64,000 nucleotides of DNA from Paludibacter sp. (GTDB lineage Bacteria > Bacteroidota > Bacteroidia > Bacteroidales > Paludibacteraceae). The notes beneath the pieces are model-generated. The model saw only the letters and a program-made list of their open reading frames with translations. It had not been told where the DNA came from and did not search any database. The first letter of the stretch is position 1. Every line of letters starts with the position of its first letter. Made by a program: the position numbers and the translations under genes. Below are positions 54,486-63,750 of this stretch, piece by piece. Where the stretch lies: the NCBI GenBank assembly GCA_023666945.1, contig JAMPAY010000002.1:1-64000 (forward strand). Direction: 5' to 3'.

Positions 54486-56972
54486 TTAATCGTCTCCGCC
54501 GTCGGCATCGTAGGCAGATAAGGATTCGTTGTCGTTGTTAGGTTTCTTGTCTTTTCCCCGCATATTGCCGAAACTATAGGTGACAGTGCATGCTATGGTT
54601 CGTGAGTTCCAGCGGCGCATTTGGTATTGCCAGAATCCGTCGCCAAAAGTGGTGTTGCTTCGGTTGCGTGAGTTGAGCAAGTCTCGTACACTAAGACTCA
54701 GTGCGAGTTTTTTCTCGAAGAAACTTTTACGCAAGCCGAGGTCGATAGAGTAGGAGTGTGAACTTTTTCCTTGTGCGACTACGCGCGGCGAACTATAACG
54801 TCCGGTGATTTGTCCGGAGAATGTTTTGGTAAACAGGAACGATGCATTGAGTCGTGCGCTCCACGTGAATGTATTTTGCGGTTGGAGATAGATATCGACG
54901 GGTGCGCCATTGAGTGTGGAGTGATATTCTTCTTTGCTGAGTGTATTATAGTAGGCATTGATGGATGTGGTAAGTTGCAGCAGATTGCCGAATAGTCGGT
55001 TTTTCCCAACGACCTCGACTCCCATTGCCTGCCGTTTGGCTATATTGATGTAGGTGTTTTTCATTACATCGCCTTCCATGTATTTGACGTTCTGTATGAC
55101 ACCATCGGCATACCGATAGAACAAGCCCACCGATAGGGTATGCTTTTCCCAGAGTTTGAGGTAGTTGAGTTCCAATGCAGAAGAGTAGGCGGGCAGCAGG
55201 TTAGGATTGCCATATTGGATATTGGTGGAATCGGAGAAGTCTTGTCGGGGATTGATTTGGTTGCCGCGAGGACGGTCGACCCGACGGGTATAATTGACTT
55301 GCAACTCGTGTCCGTGCGGAAACGAATAAGAGAGATAAACGGAGGGGAACAGTTGGAAATAGGAGGTATCTTGTTCTGCCGTTTCCAAGCAGTTGTTGAG
55401 GTTGTAGTAGGTAGACGACAGGTGTCGCTTCATATATTCGCCTCGCAGGCCTACTTGCACCGAAAACTTGTCCCAGAAACGGTTGCCATAGGTAATGTAG
55501 AGGGCGTGCGTCTGTTCGTTGTTGTGGAAATCGTTGTAGTAGGTATTGATACGCTCGGTAAGGTCGTCCGCCAAGATATTGTTGGCATCGGCTTGGGTAG
55601 CCCGCCATGCGAGTTCGGTTTGCCAGCCTGCCTCTAATCGGCTCTGTGCCGTGGGGTGCCACTCGTAATCGGCTTTGAGTTGGAGTACTTGGTCGGTGCT
55701 ATTGCTTATTTGCTGTTGTTGCAGTATTTGTTCGGCTTCTTCTTGCGTATATATGTTGTTTTGGTTAAAGCCGAAATTGTTGTAGGAAGCGGTGACCAAC
55801 AGATTGTGTTGCGGGTTGAACTTGACACTATAGTTTATTTGTGCGTTACCGCCGGGGTGGCTGCCGGTGCCTGCTTCGTTTCGGTTGTAGTAGCGCAATG
55901 TGTCTTGCGTGAGATAATCTTGCAGGAAATAGGTGTTGGTGACGGTAGAGCTGTTTTTATCGCCCACAATGCCAAAACCGGAGAAACCCAATGTACTTTT
56001 GTCGGTGATTCGGAGGTCGACTCCCGCGCGCAAAAACAAACCTCCACCTCCTCGGTTGGATGTTCCCTCTTGCTGCAGTCGGGTAAGGGTGTCGCCGGTG
56101 GCGATATCGATGTTTTTACGGTCGGTAACGGTGCTACCATAGGCAGAACGGTATTGGTATCCTGCATTGACATAGGCATTGACTATCCCTTTTGAGAAAT
56201 TGAAGTTGAAGCCGACATTACCTCCCGGCAGTCCTCCCCAAGGATAGGATATGCCGGCATTGACACTGCCGTAGTAGCCTGCCTTGCGGTCTTGCTTCAT
56301 GACAATATTGATGATACCCGCTGTGCCCTCGGGAGAGTATTTGGCAGAGGGATTGGTGATTACTTCGATTTCTTTGATTGATTCGGCGGGCAATTGGTCC
56401 ATAATCTGTGCACGGTTATCTGCCGTGATGCCCGATGGCTTTCCGTTGATCCATATTTCCACGCTTTCGCTGTTGCGTAAGGATATATTTCCCTCTTGGT
56501 CGACATCGACAGACGGAATATTCTCCAACACATCGGTAGCACTGCCGCCGGTAGAGGCAATGTTCTGGTCGACAGAGAAAACTTTCTTATCTAACTCGAA
56601 CCGCATTGTACTGCCTTGTGCCACAACTTCGACCTCTTGCAATTGTTGTGTATCTTCGCTGAGATAGATTTTGCCGATGTTGAGTGGCTTTCCCTGTAAT
56701 AGGACGGTGCGTGTTTGCTCCGTATAGCCCATAAAGGAACAGTGCACGGTATATTCTCCGTTAGGGATATTGCCGATTGAAAAACGGCCATTCTCATCGG
56801 TAACGACCCCCGTAACGGGGGTGTTGTCGGTAGAAGGTGAAATGCTGACATTGGCAAAGTCGAGCGGTTGTCGTGTAGCAGCGTCGAATAGTCGTCCTGT
56901 GATTTGGTTTTGTGCGTAGGCGGCGACTAATGCAAAAGTGAATAGAATGACAAGTGTAATGTTTCTTTTCAT
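54486..56972 (-). CDS. TonB-dependent receptor of the outer-membrane-beta family
   Basis: An 828-residue protein with signal peptide MKRNITLVILFTFALVAAYA. A carboxypeptidase-like regulatory domain (about 22-110; ITGRLFDAATRQPLDFANVS) precedes a plug domain (about 130-240; TGGSATDVLENIPSVDVDQE, GTAGIINIVMKQ) and a long barrel. The C-terminal end is a polar, Asp-rich tail rather than the usual aromatic strand. Receptors of this architecture import peptides, metal chelates or sugars using TonB energy; the substrate is unknown. Its ATG overlaps the aroQ stop by four bases. Confidence 0.87.
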   Translation of the reverse strand: MKRNITLVILFTFALVAAYAQNQITGRLFDAATRQPLDFANVSISPSTDNTPVTGVVTDENGRFSIGNIPNGEYTVHCSFMGYTEQTRTVLLQGKPLNIGKIYLSEDTQQLQEVEVVAQGSTMRFELDKKVFSVDQNIASTGGSATDVLENIPSVDVDQEGNISLRNSESVEIWINGKPSGITADNRAQIMDQLPAESIKEIEVITNPSAKYSPEGTAGIINIVMKQDRKAGYYGSVNAGISYPWGGLPGGNVGFNFNFSKGIVNAYVNAGYQYRSAYGSTVTDRKNIDIATGDTLTRLQQEGTSNRGGGGLFLRAGVDLRITDKSTLGFSGFGIVGDKNSSTVTNTYFLQDYLTQDTLRYYNRNEAGTGSHPGGNAQINYSVKFNPQHNLLVTASYNNFGFNQNNIYTQEEAEQILQQQQISNSTDQVLQLKADYEWHPTAQSRLEAGWQTELAWRATQADANNILADDLTERINTYYNDFHNNEQTHALYITYGNRFWDKFSVQVGLRGEYMKRHLSSTYYNLNNCLETAEQDTSYFQLFPSVYLSYSFPHGHELQVNYTRRVDRPRGNQINPRQDFSDSTNIQYGNPNLLPAYSSALELNYLKLWEKHTLSVGLFYRYADGVIQNVKYMEGDVMKNTYINIAKRQAMGVEVVGKNRLFGNLLQLTTSINAYYNTLSKEEYHSTLNGAPVDIYLQPQNTFTWSARLNASFLFTKTFSGQITGRYSSPRVVAQGKSSHSYSIDLGLRKSFFEKKLALSLSVRDLLNSRNRSNTTFGDGFWQYQMRRWNSRTIACTVTYSFGNMRGKDKKPNNDNESLSAYDADGGDD

Positions 56973-57406
56973 ATCATCTTCAATAGTTCATCAATAGCAA
57001 GTTCGTAACCATGCAGACCTTGTCCGATAATAGTCTGCCGGCAGACATCGGTGAGATAGGAGAATCGGCGAAAGGGTTCTCGATGCATAATATCGCTAAT
57101 GTGCACTTCCACTACCGGGCAACTAACGGCAGCCACAGCATCGCGCAATGCCACACTTGTGTGTGTGTATCCTCCGGCATTGAGCACAATACCATCGGCA
57201 GTTCCCTCGCAGGCCTGTATCTTATCGATGAGATACCCCTCGTGATTACTCTGAAAATAAGACAAGCGGACATCGTGGCGGCGTTGTCGGAGGGCATCGA
57301 ACCAAGCATCGAACGCGATAGAGCCGTATATTTCAGGTTGCCGCTTGCCAATCAGGTTGAGATTGGGGCCATTGATAATGATAATATGTGGCAGTGGTGC
57401 AGCCAT
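56969..57406 (-). CDS. aroQ: 3-dehydroquinate dehydratase, type II
   Basis: AroQ catalyses the third step of the shikimate pathway. The protein begins MAAPLPHIIIINGPNLNLIG; the active-site motifs are NGPNLNLIGKR, the catalytic tyrosine in EIYGS, YFQSNHEG, NAGGYTHTS and the histidine in VEVHISD. At 145 residues the length is right. The ATG lies five bases from the -7 promoter box, so longer in-frame starts are excluded. It heads an operon with the TonB-dependent receptor, PorT-like protein and lipoprotein, an unrelated mix. Confidence 0.95.
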   Translation of the reverse strand: MAAPLPHIIIINGPNLNLIGKRQPEIYGSIAFDAWFDALRQRRHDVRLSYFQSNHEGYLIDKIQACEGTADGIVLNAGGYTHTSVALRDAVAAVSCPVVEVHISDIMHREPFRRFSYLTDVCRQTIIGQGLHGYELAIDELLKMI

Positions 57407-57410
57407 AGGG

Positions 57411-57440
57411 CAAAGGTACATGCTAACAAATACGTGCAAA
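57411..57440 (-). promoter_or_regulatory. Promoter for the aroQ operon
   Basis: Minus strand TTTG-N18-TACCTTTG. The expected start site is within one or two bases of the aroQ ATG. Confidence 0.7.
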
Positions 57441-57549
57441 AGTACGAAAAAAAGATGAAACACTCCTAATTGTCAGGTGATAATTGTAAGTTTTTTAAGT
57501 GAATAGGGGGCTATATTTATATAAATAAATTTCGGATGATTAAATATAC

Positions 57550-57590
57550 ACAGAGCGCAAACTCCCGAAAAGAGGGAATTTGCGCTCTGT
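57550..57590 (-). terminator. Terminator of rho
   Basis: ACAGAGCGCAAA and TCCC pair with GGGA and TTTGCGCTCTGT around a seven-base loop. On the minus strand the tail is only moderately T-rich. Confidence 0.65.
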
Positions 57591-57611
57591 AGATTGTAGA
57601 GAGAATGATTT

Positions 57612-59519
57612 TTAAGAATTCATAGAGAGGAGGAACTCATCGTTGTCGGCGGTACGTTCCATACGTTCTTTGAGGAACTCCATGGCTTCGACGGAGTTCA
57701 TGTCGGCAAGGTGTCGGCGTAGAATCCACATACGTTGCAAAACCTCTTGCGGCAAGAGCAGGTCGTCGCGTCGGGTAGAGGATGCCATGATATCGACGGC
57801 AGGGAAGACACGTTTGTTGCTGAGTTTGCGGTCGAGTTGTAACTCCATGTTGCCTGTACCTTTGAACTCTTCGAAGATGACATCGTCCATTTTGCTGCCC
57901 GTTTCGGTGAGTGCTGTTGCAATAATAGTGAGTGATCCTCCGTTTTCGATGTTACGTGCGGCTCCAAAGAATCGTTTGGGTTTGTGCAATGCTTGTGCTT
58001 CGACACCGCCGGAAAGAACTTTACCGCTGGCGGGTGCCACTGTATTGTAGGCACGTGCCAAGCGTGTGATAGAGTCGAGCAAGATAACCACATCGTGTCC
58101 ACATTCCACCAATCGTTTGGCTTTTTCGTGTACGATATTGGCTACTTTGACATGGTTTTCGGCAGGTTCGTCGAAAGTAGAAGCAATGACTTCGGCTTTT
58201 ACACTGCGTGCCATATCGGTTACTTCCTCCGGACGTTCATCGATGAGGAGTACGATCATGTAGACTTCGGGGTGATTGGCCGCAATGGCATTTGCAATGT
58301 CTTTGAGCAATACGGTTTTACCAGTTTTAGGCTGTGCAACAATGAGGCCGCGTTGTCCTTTTCCGATAGGTGCAAAAAGGTCGATAATACGGCATGAGAG
58401 CGTATCGTTGTGTCCGCTGCAGAGATGGAATTTTTGGTTGGGGAATAGCGGTGTGAGGTGCTCAAAAGCCACACGGTCGCGTACCTGCTCGGGCAGACAA
58501 CCATTGATACGCAAAATCTTGTTGATAGGGAAATAGCGTTCGCCTTCGCGTGGCGGACGTATGGTACATTCGACGGTATCGCCCGGTTTCAGCCCGAATT
58601 GTTTGATTTGCTGTTGAGAAACGTAGATATCGTCGGGCGATGAGATGTAATTGTAATCGGGGGAGCGTAAGAATCCGTATCCGTCGGGGAGCAGTTCGAG
58701 TGTTCCGCTACCTTTGATGTTGTCACCAAAGTCGTATCCCGTATTGCGTTTGTGGTCGTAATTGGGCGTGTTTTCGTGCGTTCCCGCATGTGTTTCGGTA
58801 TGTGTTTCGGAAATTGCAGGTTGCGTTTCTGCGGGTTGAGCAGGCACTGTTTCGGTTGCGGCTTGTGCCTGTGTTTGCATCTTGGGTTTTCTGCCCCGTT
58901 TTTTTTGTTGTGGTTGTGCCGGTGTTTCGGCTTGTGCCGTCTGTGTGACGGGTGTGATTTCGTTATTGTTTGCGGGAATGTTCTGTTCGGGCGCGGTCAG
59001 CGTAAGTTCTTGCTGCTTTTCTTGTTCGGCAGCCGCCTTTTCTGCCTCAACCTGTATTTTAGGCTTTCTTCCGCGTTTTTTCTGTTGCGGCTGCGGTTGC
59101 GGCTGTGAATCGGTTTGTGCAGGTGTAGTAGCAACGGATGCAGTGGAAGGTTTTGCTGACGGTAACGATTCTGCAAACAAAGAAGCCGTTTCTTTGCTGT
59201 CTTGTTTTACGGCTTCGGCAGCGTTCACCAAGGTTTCGGTAGTATTGTAGGATTCGTTTTTCTTGAAATGGTCGAGGTTTATTTTCTCGGCTTTTTTCTG
59301 TATGTGCATGCGCTGTTTGCGACGTCTTTCGGGTTGTTCGCCCCGAGCCTCCATTTTTGCTTGCACTTGAATGGCTTTTTGGTCGGCTTGCGCATCCAAA
59401 ATAGCGTAAATCAGTGATTGTTGTGTGGCGTTTTTACCAATTTTCAGTCCAAATTCTTTGGCTAAATCGGTTAATTGTTCGAGCGTAAGTCGCCCGAGTT
59501 TGGTCATATCATATGCCAT
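57612..59519 (-). CDS. rho: Transcription termination factor Rho, with long insertion
   Basis: Rho is the hexameric RNA helicase that ends transcription. The N-terminal helical domain starts [20 protein letters not shown]. The RNA-binding cold-shock-like domain includes [16 protein letters not shown] and [17 protein letters not shown]. The ATPase core has [15 protein letters not shown] (about residue 396), [12 protein letters not shown] and [15 protein letters not shown]. Between residues about 60 and 260 is a Gln/Pro/Ala/Thr-rich insertion with two copies of [10 protein letters not shown], a basic AT-hook-like motif. Total length 635, against about 420 in Escherichia coli; such insertions are known in Bacteroidota Rho. 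Confidence 0.96.
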   Translation of the reverse strand: MAYDMTKLGRLTLEQLTDLAKEFGLKIGKNATQQSLIYAILDAQADQKAIQVQAKMEARGEQPERRRKQRMHIQKKAEKINLDHFKKNESYNTTETLVNAAEAVKQDSKETASLFAESLPSAKPSTASVATTPAQTDSQPQPQPQQKKRGRKPKIQVEAEKAAAEQEKQQELTLTAPEQNIPANNNEITPVTQTAQAETPAQPQQKKRGRKPKMQTQAQAATETVPAQPAETQPAISETHTETHAGTHENTPNYDHKRNTGYDFGDNIKGSGTLELLPDGYGFLRSPDYNYISSPDDIYVSQQQIKQFGLKPGDTVECTIRPPREGERYFPINKILRINGCLPEQVRDRVAFEHLTPLFPNQKFHLCSGHNDTLSCRIIDLFAPIGKGQRGLIVAQPKTGKTVLLKDIANAIAANHPEVYMIVLLIDERPEEVTDMARSVKAEVIASTFDEPAENHVKVANIVHEKAKRLVECGHDVVILLDSITRLARAYNTVAPASGKVLSGGVEAQALHKPKRFFGAARNIENGGSLTIIATALTETGSKMDDVIFEEFKGTGNMELQLDRKLSNKRVFPAVDIMASSTRRDDLLLPQEVLQRMWILRRHLADMNSVEAMEFLKERMERTADNDEFLLSMNS

Positions 59520-59583
59520 AAAATCAGTATATATTTCTTTTAGGAATAGGGCAACGACTGAATATCGTTGTCATTAACGGGTG

Positions 59584-59615
59584 CAAAGATACAACTTATT
59601 TTCGGATTGTGCAAA
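59584..59615 (-). promoter_or_regulatory. Promoter for rho
   Basis: Minus strand TTTG-N20-TATCTTTG. The leader would be about 60 bases. Confidence 0.72.
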
Positions 59616-59689
59616 CCGATAAGTATGTTCAGCGGAAAGAAAACATTTATCCCTTATTGATTATAAGTATGTTTGCGATACGGGGATAT

Positions 59690-60931
59690 TCAGATGACAA
59701 CATGTTGGAAAGTATTGATGCGTTTTTTGTCGTAGGGTCGTTGCAGGCGGATATAGTTTTCCGTAAAACCGCTCATGGCATCTCCTTCGCGTTTAGATTC
59801 CCAAAGCACAACGGCTTGCTCGCCTTTGTGGGCTGCATAAAAGGCGGATAGTTTGTCTTCGGAAAGTTGATGGAGCAATTCGCTGCGTCGTTTTCTTTCG
59901 GCAGCGGGGACAATATAGTCGATTTCGAGCATCTTCGTATTGGCGCGCTCCGAATAGGTGAATACGTGTAGTTGCGATATGTCCAACCCCTGAATGAAGT
60001 TGTATGCGTCTTCGAAATCGCCGAGTGTTTCGCCTCGTACCCCGGTCATGACATCCACTCCGATGAAAGCCCCGGGCATGAGCGTCTTTATGAAATTGAC
60101 CCGTTCTGCAAAGAGTTCGCGTGTGTAATGCCGTTTCATGAGTTGCAACACATGGTTGCTACCGCTTTGTAGCGGGATATGGAAATGCGGAGCAAAGTGG
60201 CGGCTATCGGCGACAAAGGCAATGATTTCGTCGGTGAGCAGGTTGGGTTCGCAACTGGAGATGCGGAAACGAAGGTCGGCATCGATAGCATCCAAGGCAT
60301 GTAGAAGGTCGATAAACGTTTCTCCTGTTGTTCGCCCGAAGTCTCCTATATTCACGCCTGTGAGTACAATTTCTTTGGCACCTTGCCGTGCCACCTCTTC
60401 GGCCTGCGCCACAATGGAGGCAATAGTGCCGTTACGGCTTTTTCCGCGTGCTAAGGGGATAGTGCAGTAGGTGCAGAAATAGTTGCATCCGTCTTGTACT
60501 TTGAGAAAACAACGGGTTCGGTCGTCCCAGGAGACGGAGGGGTGAAAGGTGTCGATTTCCCGAATACGGGATGTGAGTATGCGTTCGTGCTGTTCTTCCA
60601 GGCGACTGACAAAGTCGGGAATAGAGAATTTTTCGTTCATGCCCAATACGTAATCAACCCCCGGAATAGCAATTATTTCTTCGGGCTTGAGTTGTGCGTA
60701 GCATCCTGTTACGATGAGTATGGCATCGGGATGTTGACGGCGTATGCGTTTGATAGCCTGCCGGTCTTTATGGTCGGCAGTATCGGTAACCGAGCAGGTG
60801 TTAACAATACATACATCGGCTTGTTCGCCTGCTTTAGCACGCAGATGTCCCCGCGAAGCCAACTCTTTTCCTAAAGCCGAACTCTCAGCGAAATTGAGTT
60901 TGCAACCTAATGTAAGAAACGATACTTTCAT
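59690..60931 (-). CDS. mtaB: tRNA t6A37 methylthiotransferase MtaB
   Basis: MtaB adds a methylthio group to N6-threonylcarbamoyladenosine at tRNA position 37. The N-terminal domain carries three cluster cysteines (LGCKLN, NTCSVT, TGCYAQ). The radical-SAM domain has the CNYFCTYCTIPLARG motif. A TRAM-like tail follows. The start MKVSFLTLGCKLN is chosen because the codon three residues upstream falls in the promoter box. It has its own promoter and faces rho's 5' side in the same direction. Confidence 0.93.
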   Translation of the reverse strand: MKVSFLTLGCKLNFAESSALGKELASRGHLRAKAGEQADVCIVNTCSVTDTADHKDRQAIKRIRRQHPDAILIVTGCYAQLKPEEIIAIPGVDYVLGMNEKFSIPDFVSRLEEQHERILTSRIREIDTFHPSVSWDDRTRCFLKVQDGCNYFCTYCTIPLARGKSRNGTIASIVAQAEEVARQGAKEIVLTGVNIGDFGRTTGETFIDLLHALDAIDADLRFRISSCEPNLLTDEIIAFVADSRHFAPHFHIPLQSGSNHVLQLMKRHYTRELFAERVNFIKTLMPGAFIGVDVMTGVRGETLGDFEDAYNFIQGLDISQLHVFTYSERANTKMLEIDYIVPAAERKRRSELLHQLSEDKLSAFYAAHKGEQAVVLWESKREGDAMSGFTENYIRLQRPYDKKRINTFQHVVI

Positions 60932-60937
60932 CGGCTG

Positions 60938-60945
60938 CAAAGGTA
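60938..60945 (-). promoter_or_regulatory. -7 box of the mtaB promoter
   Basis: TACCTTTG on the minus strand ends seven bases from the ATG. No clear TTTG box lies 20 bases further up. Confidence 0.55.
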
Positions 60946-61065
60946 CGAAAAAAAACGTAATAAACCGACTAAACCGACTGCATTTTTGCGGTAGAGGGGG
61001 ATAATGCGAGCATTATTCGGATAAGTATTGTATTGCGATAATGCACAATGGGATAGGTTGCAGGG

Positions 61066-61113
61066 GGGAAAAGAAAAACGGAATCTGTTTCTATCGATAG
61101 AAACAGATTCCGT
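61066..61113 (-). terminator. Terminator of the sodium-pump operon
   Basis: A 36-base perfect palindrome (half ACGGAATCTGTTTCTATC at 61078) is followed on the minus strand by TTTTTCTTTTC. Confidence 0.9.
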
Positions 61114-61138
61114 TGCATATAGAGCGTATTTCTGTGCG

Positions 61139-62503
61139 TTATCCGAGCATGGTGAGCAGAATACCTGCAGCCACAGCTGAACCGATAACTCCTGCCACGT
61201 TGGGTCCCATGGCGTGCATGAGCAAGAAATTGCCGGGATTCTCTTCCTGCCCGACAGTTTGACTTACACGTGCAGCCATTGGCACGGCGCTTACGCCTGC
61301 AGAACCAATGAGCGGATTGATTTTCTCTTTGGAGAATACATTCATCAGTTTGGCTAACAATACACCTCCTGCAGAGCCCATGGCAAAGGCAATAATACCC
61401 ATGACAAGAATCATGATGGTTTGCCAATTGAGGAAGGAAGAAGCAGTAGCAGTAGCTCCTACGGACAATCCGAGGAAGATGACAACGATGTTCATCAACT
61501 CGTTTTGTGCTGTTTTTGACAAACGGTCGACCACTCCGCACTCACGCATAAGGTTACCCAACATAAGGCAGCCAATAAGCGGTGCAGCATCGGGGAGAAT
61601 GAGAGCCACGATAGTAGTAACCATAATGGGGAACACTATTTTTTCGGTTTTGCTGACGGAGCGCAACTGTTTCATCTTGATAGCACGTTCTTTCTTAGTG
61701 GTGAGCGCACGCATGATGGGGGGCTGAATGACCGGAACGAGTGCCATGTAGGAGTATGCCGCAATGGCAATAGGACCCAACAGTTCGGGAGCCAATTTGC
61801 TGGTGAGGAAGATACTGGTAGGACCGTCAGCACCACCGATGATACCAATAGAACCTGCTTGTGCTTCGGTGAAGCCCATGGCATTGGCACAAAGGAAGGT
61901 GATGAAGATACCAATCTGTGCAGCCGCACCCAATAACAGACTTTTGGGATTGGCAATGAGCGGACCAAAGTCGGTCATGGCTCCCACACCGATAAAGATA
62001 AGACAAGGATATACGCCTGCTTTTACGCCGATATATAAAATATCGAGCAGTCCGCCTTGCTTAAGGATGATACCATAGTTGTGGTAGGCGGGGCTTGTTT
62101 CATCTAAAAACGCAGTCCAAAGTTCGTTGTGAAACATTTCTGCACCGGGAAGGTTGGTGAGCAACATACCGAAAGCGATGGGGAGCAGGAGCAACGGTTC
62201 GTATTGTTTCTTGATGGCCAAGTAGAGCAAGAAGAAAGCGATTAGCAACATGGCAATCATGCGCCAATCTTCGGCAATACGGGCAAAGCCTGTTTTCGTG
62301 AAGAATGCGAGAACATCGTTCCACATGCTATCTTCGTTGACTTCTTGAGAAACGGCACATACGCCCAGTTCTTCCATGGTCTGAATCTCCGTACTTACGC
62401 TTAATGCAGAAGCGGCTTCCGCTGTGCAGGAATCCTGTTGTGCGTAGGTGCTGACGTTAAGCGTCAGCACGAGGGTGAGGAGTAGGTATTTGATATAGTT
62501 CAT
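61139..62503 (-). CDS. Sodium-pumping decarboxylase, beta subunit
   Basis: The 454-residue membrane protein matches OadB/MmdB, which couples decarboxylation of the biotin-bound carboxyl group to sodium export. Conserved segments are [42 protein letters not shown] and the terminal block [18 protein letters not shown]. Roughly nine to eleven membrane spans follow a 70-residue N-terminal extension with a signal-like start ([20 protein letters not shown]). It is the last gene of the operon. The partner subunits suggest methylmalonyl-CoA rather than oxaloacetate as substrate, but this is not certain. Confidence 0.9.
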   Translation of the reverse strand: MNYIKYLLLTLVLTLNVSTYAQQDSCTAEAASALSVSTEIQTMEELGVCAVSQEVNEDSMWNDVLAFFTKTGFARIAEDWRMIAMLLIAFFLLYLAIKKQYEPLLLLPIAFGMLLTNLPGAEMFHNELWTAFLDETSPAYHNYGIILKQGGLLDILYIGVKAGVYPCLIFIGVGAMTDFGPLIANPKSLLLGAAAQIGIFITFLCANAMGFTEAQAGSIGIIGGADGPTSIFLTSKLAPELLGPIAIAAYSYMALVPVIQPPIMRALTTKKERAIKMKQLRSVSKTEKIVFPIMVTTIVALILPDAAPLIGCLMLGNLMRECGVVDRLSKTAQNELMNIVVIFLGLSVGATATASSFLNWQTIMILVMGIIAFAMGSAGGVLLAKLMNVFSKEKINPLIGSAGVSAVPMAARVSQTVGQEENPGNFLLMHAMGPNVAGVIGSAVAAGILLTMLG

Positions 62504-62536
62504 TGTTTTCTGCCAATTATGAGTGTTCTGTTCGTA

Positions 62537-63265
62537 TTAGGCGATGACGAGCAAGAGGTCGTCTTGCATAACGTTTTGTCCTGCGCTAACGGAGATGTTG
62601 CTTACCGTACCATCGGTTTCTGCCATGATGCTGTTTTCCATTTTCATGGATTCGAGTGTAAGGAGTGTATCTCCTTTTTTAACTTGTTGTCCGTCGGTAA
62701 CGAGCACTTTTACGACCGATCCGGGCAATGGGCTGGTTACTTTGAAACCGCCTTTGGGTGCTGCCGGTTTGGGTGTATCTTGTTTGGGGGCAGGTGCAGG
62801 TTGCGTAGCGGCAGGTTTAACGGGTTGTGGTTCGGCTTGTGCCGGTGCACCTGCTGTTTCCAACTCGATGAGTTTGTCGTCTTGCATGACATTCTTTCCC
62901 GATTCAACGAAAATGGCCTTTACTGTACCATCGGCTTCAGCCACGATGTTGTTTTCCATCTTCATAGATTCCATGGTGAGCAAGGTGTCGCCTTTCTTGA
63001 CGGATGCTCCTACGGTGGTGAGTATTTTTACGATAGACCCCGGAAGCGGTGCACTGACGGTAAGTTTGCCGTTAGCGGTACGCGGTTGTGCAGCAACAGA
63101 AGGTGCGGCAACGGGGCGTACGGGAGAAGTTTCTTTTTTCTCTTTCTTTTCAATGAGCACATTGAAAGGTGTGCCGTTGACGGTAACTTCGGCGTTGTTG
63201 TCTTCTATCTCGTTGACGGAAACTTCGTATTTGTGTCCGTCGATAATGAATTTGAATTCTTTCAT
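62537..63265 (-). CDS. Biotin carrier subunit with two biotinyl domains
   Basis: A 242-residue protein of the decarboxylase complex. After a short N-terminal domain (KEFKFIIDGHKYEVSVNEIE) there are two biotinyl domains, each with the biotin-lysine motif ESMKMEN (near residues 100 and 210). Each is preceded by a PLPGSxVKxL turn and followed by AExDGTV. An Ala/Pro/Gln linker (about 140-175) joins them. Homologues usually have one such domain. It lies between the gamma and beta subunits, with gaps of about 35 bases. Confidence 0.88.
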   Translation of the reverse strand: MKEFKFIIDGHKYEVSVNEIEDNNAEVTVNGTPFNVLIEKKEKKETSPVRPVAAPSVAAQPRTANGKLTVSAPLPGSIVKILTTVGASVKKGDTLLTMESMKMENNIVAEADGTVKAIFVESGKNVMQDDKLIELETAGAPAQAEPQPVKPAATQPAPAPKQDTPKPAAPKGGFKVTSPLPGSVVKVLVTDGQQVKKGDTLLTLESMKMENSIMAETDGTVSNISVSAGQNVMQDDLLLVIA

Positions 63266-63303
63266 TGTCGTCTGTTGTTAGGTGTTGTTAAGACGTTGGT
63301 TGA

Positions 63304-63684
63304 TTAACGTTGCAGATTGTTCATTCCATAGAGTTTGGAGTTCCAAGGAGAGTATCTGCGGTCTACTTTCTTGATGGTGATTTTGGTTGACTCTTGGTCG
63401 TGCATATCGTTGTAATAGAGATGCAGTGCCATAGCGATGGCGGCAGTAGCATTGGCAGGGAGGTTGACCTCATGCCAATCGTCGTTGTCGGCAGTGCCGA
63501 CATTCTGCTTTACTATTTTTGCGTCCTTAACGGGCGTGCTTTTACTCACTTTGACGCGTGGCTGCATGATGAATCCGAACAGTTTGAGTATGAAGATGAG
63601 CACTACGAGGAGTAAGAACACCATGAGAAAGCCCAAGATCGTAATCATAGTCACGTGTCCCCAATTGGTTGCCAGAATAAGCAT
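63304..63684 (-). CDS. OadG-family gamma subunit
   Basis: A 126-residue protein with one N-terminal membrane helix (MITILGFLMVFLLLVVLIFI, from about residue 13) and a soluble tail. The AAIAMALHLYYNDMHDQE block is typical of the gamma/delta subunit in Bacteroidota sodium-pumping decarboxylases, where it anchors the carboxyltransferase and biotin subunit to the membrane. The position in the operon supports this. Confidence 0.8.
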   Translation of the reverse strand: MLILATNWGHVTMITILGFLMVFLLLVVLIFILKLFGFIMQPRVKVSKSTPVKDAKIVKQNVGTADNDDWHEVNLPANATAAIAMALHLYYNDMHDQESTKITIKKVDRRYSPWNSKLYGMNNLQR

Positions 63685-63707
63685 GGTAATTGTGTTTTAG
63701 TGTTAGC

Positions 63708-63742
63708 ATCGGTATGTAGCGAAAATGTCGCTACATACCGAT
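63708..63742. other. Strong intercistronic hairpin
   Basis: ATCGGTATGTAGCGA, five bases, TCGCTACATACCGAT: 15 perfect pairs. It sits between the carboxyltransferase stop and the gamma-subunit start, inside the operon, and has no T run on the minus strand. It could set the stability or relative amount of the two mRNA parts. Confidence 0.75.
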
Positions 63743-63750
63743 AATTATGT

